A stretch of DNA of 64,000 nucleotides from Mobilicoccus massiliensis (GCF_000826525.2 NZ_LN651322.1:20871-84870); one strand, 5' to 3'; numbered from the stretch's first letter, positions 1 through 8,219 are shown. Made by a program: numbers and translations. Notes: generated by a model not told the origin, from the letters alone.

Positions 1-1
1 G

Positions 2-211
2 ATCCGCCAGGGCTGGACCGCCCCCCAGGCCGCGGGCGTCATCCACACCGACTTCCAGAAGGGCTTCATCAAGGCCGAGATCGTCGGCTTCGACGACCTC
101 GTCGCCGCCGGCTCGATGGCCGAGGCCAAGGCCGCAGGCAAGGTCCGCATGGAGGGCAAGGACTACGTCATGGCGGACGGGGACGTGGTGGAGTTCAGGT
201 TCAATGTGTGA
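2..211 (+). CDS. ychF: 3' end of redox-regulated ATPase/GTPase YchF (partial)
   Basis: The first base of the window falls inside this gene; the last 69 codons are present and end in TGA. The fragment carries the C-terminal TGS-like end of YchF (Obg-family P-loop NTPase), including the stretches [16 protein letters not shown] and [14 protein letters not shown], which are hallmarks of the family. YchF binds ATP in preference to GTP and associates with ribosomes; the nucleotide-binding part lies outside the window. Identification rests on these C-terminal motifs only, but they are highly conserved. Confidence 0.93.
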   Translation: MRQGWTAPQAAGVIHTDFQKGFIKAEIVGFDDLVAAGSMAEAKAAGKVRMEGKDYVMADGDVVEFRFNV

Positions 212-230
212 CCCTGCACATCCACATTTG

Positions 231-606
231 TCAGTTGAGGTGAGCAGCCGTCGGCCATGACCGAGACGACGGGAACGCGGTGGGTTGTCGATTCGGGTCG
301 AACTGATCGACTGATTCGATCCTGGCGTTTCCGGAGTCGAGCAAGCGTGCCGGGCCGGTGGTGAGGTCGAGCACAGGACGATCCAGGTCGGTCAGCATTC
401 GAGAGAGGTCCTGACGAAGCTCCTCCAGGGTGGTGTCGCTCGCCGCTATCGGATTCGCGGTATAGCCGAAGCCGTCGCCGGGCCCGGGGGTAGAGCTCGC
501 GTACTTCCCACACAACATCACCGGTCGCTTCGTCGAGTGAGCAACGTGCGACGTAGCGCCACGTGCCGTCGGACTCGGCTGTTGGTCTCCCACTGTCAAC
601 TGGCAT
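231..606 (-). pseudogene. Small conserved hypothetical protein, frameshifted
   Basis: Two overlapping reading frames together make one plausible small protein. One supplies the N-terminal part (WRYVARCSLDEATG then VVWEVRELYP, from ATG at 606 or 669). The other supplies the C-terminal part (GFGYTANPIAASDTTLEELR then DLSRMLTDLDRPVLDL). The join lies at a run of five C on the minus strand around 489-493; removing one C gives a continuous protein. The pattern of an E-V-x-Y segment, GxTANPIA, then TLEELRxDLxRML is common to a family of roughly 80-100 aa actinobacterial proteins of unknown function. It is either a genuine frameshift or a homopolymer sequencing error. No clear ribosome binding site precedes either start. 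Confidence 0.55.
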
Positions 607-809
607 AGCGCTGACCGTTGGGCCGTCGGCCCGCGTTCCCTCTATGGTCGGTGCATGGCGATCATTCATTCGCGCATGGACGTCATGGACGGGATCGGCG
701 TCACCATGGCCGATCCGATCCCTGCGCGCAGGGGCGAGCACGAACACGACCGTGAGAACAGCTGCGGCACGGTCTATCGAGGTGCCCGTGACCTCGCCGG
801 GTGGCGACG

Positions 810-1256
810 ATGACGCCGCGCGTGCCGCCGGTCGGCCTCGCGCTCATGGCGTTCGGGGCGCAACTCGCCCTCGGCAGGAACCTCGAGGCGACGAAGACAT
901 CGACCGCGGTGGCCGGGGCCGTCGGTCTGGGCTCGGCCGGGCTCATGGTCGGATCGATCGCCGAGTTCGGTAGGCGCCGCACCACGGTCAACCCCATGAC
1001 GCCCGATGCCTCGGCGCTGGTCACCAGTGGTCCGAACCGCGTGACCCGCAACCCGATGTACGTCGGAATCGCCGGGCTCCTCGCCGCGCACGCGGTCATG
1101 CGTCGATCGCCGAGCTTGCTCGTTCCCGTCGCCATGTTCGTCGCTGCGATCGATCGGTGGCAGATCCCCGCGGAGGAGGCCGTTCTGCGGGATCGGTTCG
1201 GTGACGCGTACGACGCGTACACGGCGAAGACACCTCGCTGGCTGGCGGTCGGCTGA
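810..1256 (+). CDS. Isoprenylcysteine carboxyl methyltransferase (ICMT)-family membrane protein
   Basis: 148 aa from ATG 810; a GTG at 801 is an alternative in-frame start. Several hydrophobic segments are visible (residues about 5-20, 30-50 and 85-115). The motif VTRNPMYVG followed by a C-terminal EEAVLRDRFGDAYDAYTAKT stretch and PRW is the signature of the ICMT/phospholipid methyltransferase-like group, in which the Arg-Asn-Pro-x-Tyr and Glu-Glu elements bind S-adenosylmethionine and the acceptor at the membrane. The bacterial substrate is generally unknown. It stands alone between a broken gene and a convergent tetR gene, so context does not help. Confidence 0.75.
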   Translation: MTPRVPPVGLALMAFGAQLALGRNLEATKTSTAVAGAVGLGSAGLMVGSIAEFGRRRTTVNPMTPDASALVTSGPNRVTRNPMYVGIAGLLAAHAVMRRSPSLLVPVAMFVAAIDRWQIPAEEAVLRDRFGDAYDAYTAKTPRWLAVG

Positions 1257-1355
1257 CGCGTCAGCGCATGAGCCCGGTGTGACCGGCGCGAGCAACGGCC
1301 TCCAAGAAACACGGCGCGGTCACGCTGCTGCAGCCCGCGTGACAATGCTCGACGA

Positions 1356-1838
1356 TCAGGCAGGGGACGTCACCGAGATGCGGGCAACCGCCGCTGAGAC
1401 CGCATCGCTGATGGTGGCGTGCGTCGGTGAGCGTCGCTCGATGAGTGCCTGGTAGTACAGGGGGCCGGCGAGAAGCCGGGTGACGGATGCCGGGTCGTCA
1501 TTGTGACCGTGCCGTCGGAGCACGGTGGCGACGGTGGCTCGCCGCTCCTCCCAGAACTGTTGCAGCACGTCGCGGACCCCCGGATCCGACCATGCGAGCA
1601 GTGCGGTGATCAGCGCAGGCCCGTCCCCGTCGAGGCGCGCGGCCACCTGAACGGCGAGCGCTTCGAGGTCGCCGCGCAGGCTGCCGGTCGCGGGCGCGTC
1701 GAGACCGGCCGCGATGTCGTGCGCCAGGTCGGCCACGATCCCCGCGACATCGCCCCATCTGCGGTAGATCGAGGATCGATGCACCCCGGATCGGCGCGCG
1801 ACCTCCTCGATGCGCAGATCTCCTGCGCCGTGCTCCAC
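1356..1838 (-). CDS. TetR/AcrR-family transcriptional regulator, N-terminally short
   Basis: 160 aa from a GTG at 1838, the only start codon in this frame before the stop at about 1908. The HTH is clear: DLRIEEVARRSGVHRSSIYR, followed by RW and a helical ligand-binding domain with the C-terminal RLLAGPLYYQALIER typical of TetR_C-like regulators. Helix 1 (usually R-x-x-I-L-D-A-A-x-x-L) is missing: the product starts directly at EHGAGDL, which in relatives follows that helix. The upstream in-frame codons do not restore it. The gene may be 5' truncated and non-functional, or mis-started because of a sequence error. Confidence 0.7.
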   Translation of the reverse strand: MEHGAGDLRIEEVARRSGVHRSSIYRRWGDVAGIVADLAHDIAAGLDAPATGSLRGDLEALAVQVAARLDGDGPALITALLAWSDPGVRDVLQQFWEERRATVATVLRRHGHNDDPASVTRLLAGPLYYQALIERRSPTHATISDAVSAAVARISVTSPA

Positions 1839-1915
1839 GCCATCACCGGGGAGGCCGAGCGTCGATCCGGATGACCGGCGACGAAGGCAACACTCCGTCG
1901 ACGCCGCTCAGTGCG

Positions 1916-2962
1916 TCAGGGCGCGGGCGGTGCGGCAGTGGAGCCGGTGCCCTCTGCGGAGCCGGACTCCGAGGCAGTGGCGGCCGGGGTAGATGCCGCG
2001 TCCGCGGCCGCGTGCGATGACGTGTCCCCGTGCTTCTTCTTGCGCGGGATGACGTGCATGATCGCCACGACGATCGCACCCACGAGAAGGCCGAAGATCG
2101 CTGATCCCACGGTGTTCGTCAGCCACCCGAGCACCCCCGCGGCGGGACCGGTCGCGTGCATGACCGCCTCCTCGGCGTGGTGCACGAGCGAGTACGGGCC
2201 GTGCCAGCCGAGGGTGTCGAAGCCCACGAGCAGGATGTGTCCGCCGACCCACAACATCGCGACCGTCCCGATGACGCCCAGCGCGGTGAGGACCTTGGGC
2301 ATTCCCGTCACCAGACCCCGGCCGATCGCCTGCGCGGCGCCCGACCTGCGGCGGGTCATGTGCAGGCCGATGTCGTCCATCTTCACGATGAGGGCGACCA
2401 CTCCGTACACGCCGATGGTGATGCCGAAGGCGACGATGACCAGGATGATCGCTCGCGCCCACAACGTCTCCGCGGCCACCTCGTTGAGCGCGATGACCAT
2501 GATCTCGGCCGAGAGGATGAAGTCGGTACGGATCGCTCCTGACACCATCCGGTTCTCGGCGTCATCGCCCTGGAGCAGGGCAGGGGCCTCTTCGGCTCCC
2601 TCGTGAGGATGGAGCTTCTCCCAGATCTTCTCGGCACCCTCGAACGAGAGATACGTGCCACCCAGCATGAGCAACGGGGTCAGCAGCCACGGCGCGAACT
2701 GACTCAACAGCAACGCCGCCGGGAGGATGAAGACGAGCTTGTTGCGCAGCGACCCGATCGTGATGCGTTTGATGGCAGGCAGCTCACGGTCGGGCGTGAA
2801 TCCCGTGAGGTAACGCGGAGTGACGGCCGTGTCGTCGACCACGACACCGGCGGCCTTGGCGCTGGCGCGACCAGCGGCCGCACCGACGTCGTCGACCGAA
2901 GCGGCGGCGAGCCGGGCCAGCGTTGCGATGTCGTCGAGCAGAGCGACGAGGCCACCGCTCAT
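1916..2962 (-). CDS. DUF808 (YedI-like) multi-pass membrane protein
   Basis: 348 aa beginning MSGGLVALLDDIATLARLAA, the near-invariant start of the DUF808/YedI family. The conserved VVVDDTAVTPRYLTGF and PAIKRITIGSLRNKL segments follow, then SFEGAEKIWEKL and RTDFILSAEIMVIALNEV. At least five membrane helices are evident in the C-terminal two thirds. The tail after IPRKKKHGD is a low-complexity Ala/Ser/Thr/Pro stretch. The function of the family is unknown. ATG 2962 was chosen because the MSGG start is conserved; a longer open frame upstream has no family similarity. Confidence 0.88.
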   Translation of the reverse strand: MSGGLVALLDDIATLARLAAASVDDVGAAAGRASAKAAGVVVDDTAVTPRYLTGFTPDRELPAIKRITIGSLRNKLVFILPAALLLSQFAPWLLTPLLMLGGTYLSFEGAEKIWEKLHPHEGAEEAPALLQGDDAENRMVSGAIRTDFILSAEIMVIALNEVAAETLWARAIILVIVAFGITIGVYGVVALIVKMDDIGLHMTRRRSGAAQAIGRGLVTGMPKVLTALGVIGTVAMLWVGGHILLVGFDTLGWHGPYSLVHHAEEAVMHATGPAAGVLGWLTNTVGSAIFGLLVGAIVVAIMHVIPRKKKHGDTSSHAAADAASTPAATASESGSAEGTGSTAAPPAP

Positions 2963-3224
2963 GCGAGCGCCCCGGGGCGAGAGATCGTCATGGGAACACG
3001 GTAAAGGGCCGCGGGCTTCAGGCGACACCGGCGACGCATCGTCGTCCCGGCGCGGGGCCTGCGTGATCGTCCTCGCAACCCCGGGCACATCGCTGCGGCG
3101 AGGTGGATTCGACGAGAGATCTGCTTCTCCGAGACACCCTGGACGGGCCCCTCGGTAGAGCTGGGCAGGGCGCGGGCCTGCGGATCCGGCGACGAATGCC
3201 GCGTCTCGCGTCGAGGGCGCGGAC

Positions 3225-3341
3225 CTCACGCAACAAAGACCGGTCACTCGGGGCAGTCCGGCGGAGTGCTCGCACAACAGCGCTGGTCAGGGCGGCGCGG
3301 TCGGAAAACGGTCGAGTGGTGACCGGTCTTTGTTGCGTGAG
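3225..3341. repeat. Perfect 23-bp inverted repeat with 71-bp spacer
   Basis: The left arm 3225-3247 (CTCACGCAACAAAGACCGGT plus CAC) is repeated exactly in reverse complement at 3319-3341. The spacer of 71 bp has no open frame. The AT-richer CAACAAAGAC core stands out from the GC-rich surroundings. It could be the ends of a tiny non-autonomous element, a recombination site or a large hairpin. Confidence 0.75.
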
Positions 3342-3486
3342 CCTCGCGATCACCGGCGCGCGAGGAGGCGATGCCGGCGCCGCGGGGCTCGCTGGGAGAG
3401 AAGCGACGTTCGGATCTGCGGCCGAGCGGGCCCGCGGGCCGGGTGGCTCCGTGCAAGTGACACGCGCACCGGAGACGGCGTCGAGA

Positions 3487-3583
3487 CACTGTGCACGCCG
3501 TACGCAGGGTGCATGGTGCGCCTCGAGCGTGTGCCGATGACCGTCGGCGTGCACAGTGCGCTTCGAGCGTGTGTCGATAACCG
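3487..3583. repeat. Nested direct and inverted repeats upstream of the dehydrogenase gene
   Basis: Two imperfect 33-bp copies (3511-3543 and 3551-3583) share TCGAGCGTGTG(C/T)CGAT(G/A)ACCG. A CACTGTGCACGCC / GGCGTGCACAGTG inverted pair (3487-3499 and 3546-3558) brackets the first copy. The spacing of 40 bp is about four helical turns, so this could be an operator cluster for the downstream gene, but no family was recognised. Confidence 0.45.
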
Positions 3584-3665
3584 AGGACGTAGACGGATGC
3601 CGCGATACGCGCCGTGCGCGGGGCCCCGACAAGCGGCGTCGACCGGCCTGGGGGAGAGTGGCGGC

Positions 3666-4604
3666 ATGACGACCAATCTCCTGTGGCCCGACACGCTCGA
3701 CGCGCCCGAGTTCGACGGTGACATCAGGGTCACCGTCTATGACGCCGCCCGACCGCTGCCTCGATCCGTAGCGGACACAGACGTGTTCGTCGTCTGGGGC
3801 AGGCCGGGACGACTGCACCGCGAGGACGCCGAACTGCTGACGAACGTGCGCCTCATCCAGGGCTTCATGGCGGGCACCGACGAGCTGACCGCAGCCGGGT
3901 TCGGTGACGACGTCGTCATCTGTTCGGGGGTCGGGCTGCACGACGCCACCGTCTCGGAGCACACCCTCGCACTCGTCCTCGCCCTCGTGCGGAGGCTGCC
4001 CGCCTGCCTCGAGGCGCAGCGCACCCACACGTGGCGGCACGACTTCGCCGGCCACCAGCCGCTGCATCCCCAGGGGCCGATCACGACATTGCTCGATGCG
4101 AACGTTCTGATCTGGGGCTTCGGCAGCATCGCCCAGACACTCGCGCCCGTGCTCGCCTCCCTCGGGGCGCGAGTGCGCGGTGTCGCGCGCACTGCCGGAA
4201 CGCGGGCAGGATTCGAGGTCGTCACCGACGCCGACCTCGCGACCGCGCTGCCGGAGACCGACGTCCTCATCTCGATCCTTCCTGGCGGTGACGCGACGCG
4301 TCACACCATCGACGCCGACCGGCTCGCCCTCCTGCCCGAGCACGCGTACCTCGTCAACGTCGGCCGCGGATCGGTGCTCGACGAGGAGGCGCTCATCGAG
4401 GCGCTGCGGGCCGGCACCCTTGGCGGTGCTGCCCTCGATGTCATGGAGACCGAGCCACTGCCGCAGGACTCACCGCTGTGGGATGCGCCGAACATCATCC
4501 TCACCCCGCACTGCGCCGGCGGGCGACCCGTCGGATACGCCGACCTGGTACGCGACAACCTCGCCGCCTTGAACGGAGACGGTGAGTTCCGTAACCGGGT
4601 CTGA
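3666..4604 (+). CDS. D-isomer specific 2-hydroxyacid dehydrogenase (phosphoglycerate dehydrogenase-like)
   Basis: 312 aa. The family architecture is complete. The NAD-binding glycine loop is WGFGSIAQ (about residue 150). The substrate/NAD arginine lies in VNVGRGSV, the catalytic glutamate in DVMETEPLP, and the catalytic histidine in ILTPHCAGG near the C-terminus. The product should be a cytosolic NAD(P)H-dependent oxidoreductase acting on a 2-keto acid; which acid cannot be told. The length suits the short GyaR/YcdW-like group rather than full SerA with an ACT domain. ATG 3666 lies after a GGGGGAGAG stretch and gives the typical N-terminus. A dense repeat array begins just after the stop. Confidence 0.88.
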   Translation: MTTNLLWPDTLDAPEFDGDIRVTVYDAARPLPRSVADTDVFVVWGRPGRLHREDAELLTNVRLIQGFMAGTDELTAAGFGDDVVICSGVGLHDATVSEHTLALVLALVRRLPACLEAQRTHTWRHDFAGHQPLHPQGPITTLLDANVLIWGFGSIAQTLAPVLASLGARVRGVARTAGTRAGFEVVTDADLATALPETDVLISILPGGDATRHTIDADRLALLPEHAYLVNVGRGSVLDEEALIEALRAGTLGGAALDVMETEPLPQDSPLWDAPNIILTPHCAGGRPVGYADLVRDNLAALNGDGEFRNRV

Positions 4605-4612
4605 CGCATCTC

Positions 4613-5145
4613 CGCTCGAACAGGCGGTTTTCACCGCGTCTGTCGGCGCATAACGCAGGCTCGTGGGGTGGAACCGCCTGTCTGAGGTCTCGTGTTCGGT
4701 GGCCGTGGAGTGGAACCGCCTGTTCGAGCGCCGGGTCAGGCCGTCTGATCCCGCTCAGACAGGCGTTTTCACCGCGTCTGTCGGCGCATAACGCGGGCTC
4801 GCGGGGTGGAACCGCCTGTCTGAGGTCTCGTGTTCGGTGGCCGTGGAGTGGAACCGCCTGTCCGAGCGCCGGGCGAGGTCACCTGATCCCGCTCAGACAG
4901 GCGCTTTCATCGCGTCTGTCGGCGCATTGCGCGGGCTCGTGGGGTGGAACCGCCTGTTCTGTCTGAGGTCTCGTGTTCGGTGGCCGTGGAGTGGAACCGC
5001 CTGTCCGAGCGCCGGGCGAGGTCACCTGATCCCGCTCAGACAGGCGCTTTCATCGCGTCTGTCGGCGCATTGCGCGGGCTCGTGGGGTGGAACCGCCTGT
5101 TTGAGCGTGGGAGGGGCTGGCTCGTGGGGTGGGACCGCCTGTTTG
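4613..5145. repeat. Tandem array of about 3.75 palindrome-rich ~139-bp units
   Basis: Units begin at 4613, 4752, 4890 and 5033, giving periods of 139, 138 and 143 bp; the third carries a 5-bp TTCTG insertion. Each unit contains the motif GCTC(A/G)(G/A)ACAGGCG(T/G/C)TTTCA(C/T)C in one orientation and two reverse copies (GTGGAACCGCCTGTCTGAG type). Strong hairpins can therefore form within and between units. The last unit decays near 5145. The core is shared with the 31-bp repeats at 63278-63370. Short open frames crossing the array are by-products of the repeat. No transposase adjoins it. Confidence 0.9.
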
Positions 5146-5200
5146 AGCGTGCGTTCGTGTGGGTTGACGTCCGGCACTCGCGACGTCGTCCTGCCCCCGC

Positions 5201-6280
5201 TCAGGCGGGCACGAGACGGCCGACTCCCGCGAGCGCGCGGTCACGTGTGGGCTGAAGAGCCTCCGAGAGCGCGAGGCGCATGAGTGCCCGCGAGACCGGT
5301 GGCAAGACGCGTGCGGGCGGGAGGCGGCGGGCCTCGTAGCGCGCGAGTGCCGACGTCAGCGGACGACGGGAGAGCTCACCGGCCAGCACATGAGCGTCGA
5401 TCATCGCCTCGCACGCACCTCGACCGAGGTTGGGCGTCATCGCGTGGGCGGAGTCGCCGATGAGCACCGCCCGCCCGTGCACGAGCCGATGCATTCGTGG
5501 TGTCTCGTAGATGCGCTGGGCGAGAACGGATTCCGGAGTCGCGCGCGCGAGCACGTCCTGCACGGCGGCTGCCCGGTCCGGTCTGCCACCGAACACGCGC
5601 CTGGCCTCGGCGAGGGCCTCACCGACATCGACCTCGACCGACCGCCGCCAGGGGTCGCCACCGGCCGAGCCAGGCAGAGACCCGAGTGTGCTGACGTGCG
5701 TCGTGAACCAGTACGTCGAGTCCCGCGGCGCCTCGACCACACCGGCGAGGTCACCCCGGCCCCAGTACTCCCCGTTCTCCGGCGGTGGCCCGGGCAGGAT
5801 CCCTCGCAGCGCCAGCCAGGGGGTGAGCCGTGGACGCAGGTGCTCACCGAACGCCGACCGGCGGACGGCGCTGCGAACCCCGTCGGCTCCGACGACGAGG
5901 TCGGCCGGCAGGTCCACGGGGTCGTCGACGCGCTCGTCCACCCGCCGCACGGAGTCGGGTACTACCGCCTCGAGCAGGTCGATGAGGTCTGGTCGCAGCA
6001 CGAGGGTCATCGGCAGGTCGCGCGCCGCGATCAGCGGTCGACCCGTGCCGTCGCGGAGCGCCCCCGAGGTGGGTTCGGCGGCGAAGGCACGCGCCCGGTC
6101 GCCCGCGCCCACCGCGTCGAGCACGCGCCATGCCGCCGGCCACAGGCCCAGAGCCGAACCGGCCTCTCGCCGCTCGGGTCGCTCCTCGTGCAGGGTGACG
6201 TCGAAGCGGTCGGGGTCGAGCAACGCCGCGAGGGTGAGCCCCGCGATGCTCCCGCCGACGATCGCGACGCGCGTCTTCAT
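5201..6280 (-). CDS. FAD-dependent monooxygenase (UbiH / salicylate-hydroxylase type)
   Basis: 359 aa. The N-terminal Rossmann FAD-binding motif is VAIVGGSIAGLTLAALL (residues about 4-20), a DG motif is present as DLVVGADGVRSAVRR, and the second FAD-binding motif is AVLIGDSAHAMTPNLGRGAC near residue 280. These three elements define class A flavin monooxygenases that hydroxylate aromatic or cyclic substrates with NAD(P)H and O2; the substrate cannot be predicted. ATG 6280 overlaps the stop codon of the upstream amidotransferase gene (GTGATGA), so the two are probably translationally coupled. A GTG one codon upstream is an alternative start. Confidence 0.87.
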   Translation of the reverse strand: MKTRVAIVGGSIAGLTLAALLDPDRFDVTLHEERPERREAGSALGLWPAAWRVLDAVGAGDRARAFAAEPTSGALRDGTGRPLIAARDLPMTLVLRPDLIDLLEAVVPDSVRRVDERVDDPVDLPADLVVGADGVRSAVRRSAFGEHLRPRLTPWLALRGILPGPPPENGEYWGRGDLAGVVEAPRDSTYWFTTHVSTLGSLPGSAGGDPWRRSVEVDVGEALAEARRVFGGRPDRAAAVQDVLARATPESVLAQRIYETPRMHRLVHGRAVLIGDSAHAMTPNLGRGACEAMIDAHVLAGELSRRPLTSALARYEARRLPPARVLPPVSRALMRLALSEALQPTRDRALAGVGRLVPA

Positions 6281-7020
6281 CACGGGGCCTCACCGGTGAC
6301 CCGGGACATCACGACACCGCCGGTCGTCATCGCGGCGAACGCGTCGAGCACCGGGATCCACGTGGCCCGCAATTCCGTCTCCCGGGCGCCCACCTGAGCC
6401 AAGGCGACGTCTCGCCGGGCAGCGGCCGCGGGGTCGCGGTCAGCGTCCACCGAGCCACCCCACCGCGTGACGATCTCGGCGCCCACCTCCGGGTGGCACT
6501 GCACCCCCCACGCTCGGTGCCCGTACCGCACCGCCTGGATGCCACCACGTGGGTCGCGCGCGAGCACCACCGCCCCCGGAGGGGGATCGACGACGAGGTC
6601 GCCGTTCCAATGGACGGCGGCAGCATCGGCCGGCAGATGCCGCAGCAGGTCGTCATCCTCGCCGGCCTCGGTTCGTCCGACCGGCACGACACCCCACATG
6701 GGACCGAGCGGGGAACGTGTCACCGTGCCACCGAGCGCGACCGCGCCGAGCTGGTGCCCCAGGCAGATGAGCAACGTCGGCACCTCACGGCGCACCGCCG
6801 CGGCGATGAGGGTTTTCGTCGGAGCGAGCCACGCGTGCGAGTCGTCGTCGTTCGCGCCCATCTCTCCGCCGAGAACCACCAGGCCGGTGAATCCGTCGAG
6901 TTCACCGGGGGTCGGGATCTCGTCACCGGCATACGGGCGCACGATGCGCACCTCCATGCCGGGACGGGCGACGAGCCCGGGTGGGGCGTCCTTCTCGTGT
7001 TCGATGACGCAGACGGTCAT
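6280..7020 (-). CDS. Class I glutamine amidotransferase (GATase1)
   Basis: 246 aa. The catalytic triad is visible: the nucleophile Cys in LLICLGHQLGAVALGG and the His-x-Glu in GVQCHPEVGAEIV. The oxyanion-strand motif GLVVLGGEMGAND also fits GMP-synthase-like stand-alone amidotransferases of the YfeJ/PuuD-like kind, which release ammonia from glutamine or cleave gamma-glutamyl bonds. It overlaps the downstream monooxygenase gene by a stop/start. A second, catalytically altered paralog lies about 390 bp upstream on the same strand, suggesting local duplication. Confidence 0.87.
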   Translation of the reverse strand: MTVCVIEHEKDAPPGLVARPGMEVRIVRPYAGDEIPTPGELDGFTGLVVLGGEMGANDDDSHAWLAPTKTLIAAAVRREVPTLLICLGHQLGAVALGGTVTRSPLGPMWGVVPVGRTEAGEDDDLLRHLPADAAAVHWNGDLVVDPPPGAVVLARDPRGGIQAVRYGHRAWGVQCHPEVGAEIVTRWGGSVDADRDPAAAARRDVALAQVGARETELRATWIPVLDAFAAMTTGGVVMSRVTGEAP

Positions 7021-7410
7021 CTCGCCTCCTCGTGACGGACCGCAGCGATGACGCCGATCGAATCACACCTCGCGCTCGCTCGTGACGACTCCGCGAGTGC
7101 GCCCGCCGATACGGTGATCTCGTCGAGAAGCAGGCGTGCATCCCGCGCGCCGACAGGGCGAACCGCAGGGGGAGTGCCATGGACATCCGACTCACCGACC
7201 CGGCCACGTTCGGCCGGGGCCCACATCGAGATCGCCGGCCATCAGTGACGCGTGCGAAGGGCGACGAACGTCCTGCCGCCCAGGATCATCGAGGAGACGA
7301 CGATCGTTCCGATGCCGCCGAGCATTCCGGGGACGCGACCGACGAGAGCCCCGAGCAGAACCCCGCAGACCGGCCGAAGCGTTGAGGCCGGTTCGACTCG
7401 GGGGCCCGGT
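7021..7410. other. Intergenic region, possible remnant of a small membrane protein gene
   Basis: No complete gene is convincing in this 390 bp. On the minus strand the frame ending at about 7242 encodes a hydrophobic stretch (VCGVLLGALVGRVPGMLGGI, then GTIVVSSMILGG) that resembles the C-terminal helices of a membrane protein but has no sensible start. On the plus strand GGGGGAGTGCC precedes an ATG at 7179 that opens a short Asp/Arg-rich frame. Both may be decay products. Confidence 0.35.
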
Positions 7411-8124
7411 TCACCCGGTGGGCGCAGGCGTCGAGGCGACGAGCGCAGCGTAGGCGTCGAACACGGGATTCCACGACGCGGAGATCGCGTCGAGGTGAGG
7501 CATGGCACGTTCGACGGAGGCGAGGGCCGCCTCGTCCAGGAGAGGGTGAAGGGGCCTGGCCTCGACGCAGGCCGCCACCGCAGCGGCTCCGAGTTCAGGG
7601 TGTCCCTGCAGGCCCCACGCGCCGGGACCGAAGCGCGCAGCCTGCGCCTGTCCCTCGGTGTCCACGGCGAGAACCTCTGCGCCCACGGGGAGGTCGGTCA
7701 GCGACAGGTAGCTGAACTCCAGCCACTGCGCCTCGGGCGCCATGTGGCGGAACAACGGATCGTCAGCGCCCTGCGCGGTGCGCCTCAGCATGTGCAGCCC
7801 CGGCGTGACGGCGGAGGTCGGCCACCCAGGCCGCGCGCCGAGGGCGACGGCGAGCAGATGAGCGCCGCCGCCGATACCGAGCGTCGGCACCTCACGCGCG
7901 ACGGCCGTGGCGAGGAAGGCGCCGACACGGCCGTAAGGCAGAACGCGATCGTCGTAGGGGCTGACGGGGCCTCCGACGACGGCGACTCCAGAGGGGAGTG
8001 ATGTCGGGAACTCGACGTCGGGCGTGATCTCGAGGAGGGTGACCGCGACGCCGTGAATCCGTAACCGGTCGAGGAGACCCGTGGGCTCAGGGGCTCCGAA
8101 CAAGGCGACGAGACACTTGGACAC
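7411..8124 (-). CDS. GATase1-like protein lacking the catalytic cysteine
   Basis: 237 aa, alignable along its length with the amidotransferase at 6280-7020: VAVVGGPVSPYDD matches the GG motif, VPTLGIGGGAHLLAVALGA matches the nucleophile elbow, and WGLQGHPELGAA matches the His/Glu motif. At the elbow the Cys is replaced by Gly (I-C-L-G becomes I-G-G-G), so it should not hydrolyse glutamine. The fold and the His-Pro-Glu are retained and the frame is intact, arguing for a maintained non-catalytic role such as ligand binding or subunit partnership rather than decay. It starts with ATG at 8124. Confidence 0.8.
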   Translation of the reverse strand: MSKCLVALFGAPEPTGLLDRLRIHGVAVTLLEITPDVEFPTSLPSGVAVVGGPVSPYDDRVLPYGRVGAFLATAVAREVPTLGIGGGAHLLAVALGARPGWPTSAVTPGLHMLRRTAQGADDPLFRHMAPEAQWLEFSYLSLTDLPVGAEVLAVDTEGQAQAARFGPGAWGLQGHPELGAAAVAACVEARPLHPLLDEAALASVERAMPHLDAISASWNPVFDAYAALVASTPAPTG

Positions 8125-8219
8125 CTGTCCAGGTTACTGAACCGTCACCAGGCCGTGGGCATCGGCCCGGGACGCGGCGTCGCCGCATCCCGGCCCGAGG
8201 CAGCGGGTATGCCTGCAGC

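Larger units (their letters stand above)
2963..3665. other. Intergenic region with inverted and direct repeats
   Basis: About 700 bp lie between two divergent genes and no convincing coding sequence is seen. The region contains a perfect 23-bp inverted repeat (3225-3247 and 3319-3341), a 13-bp inverted pair (3487-3499 and 3546-3558) and a 33-bp imperfect direct repeat with 40-bp spacing (3511-3543 and 3551-3583). Promoters for both flanking genes must lie here but none is obvious. Confidence 0.6.

Noticed and set aside
3018..4343. Long minus-strand open frame opposite the dehydrogenase gene
   Set aside because: The plus strand has all catalytic motifs of the dehydrogenase; the minus frame is low-complexity Arg/Gly-rich, a typical high-GC shadow.
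4837..5283. Repeated-peptide open frames across the tandem array
   Set aside because: They arise from reading the DNA repeat; codon usage and the absence of a start signal speak against coding.
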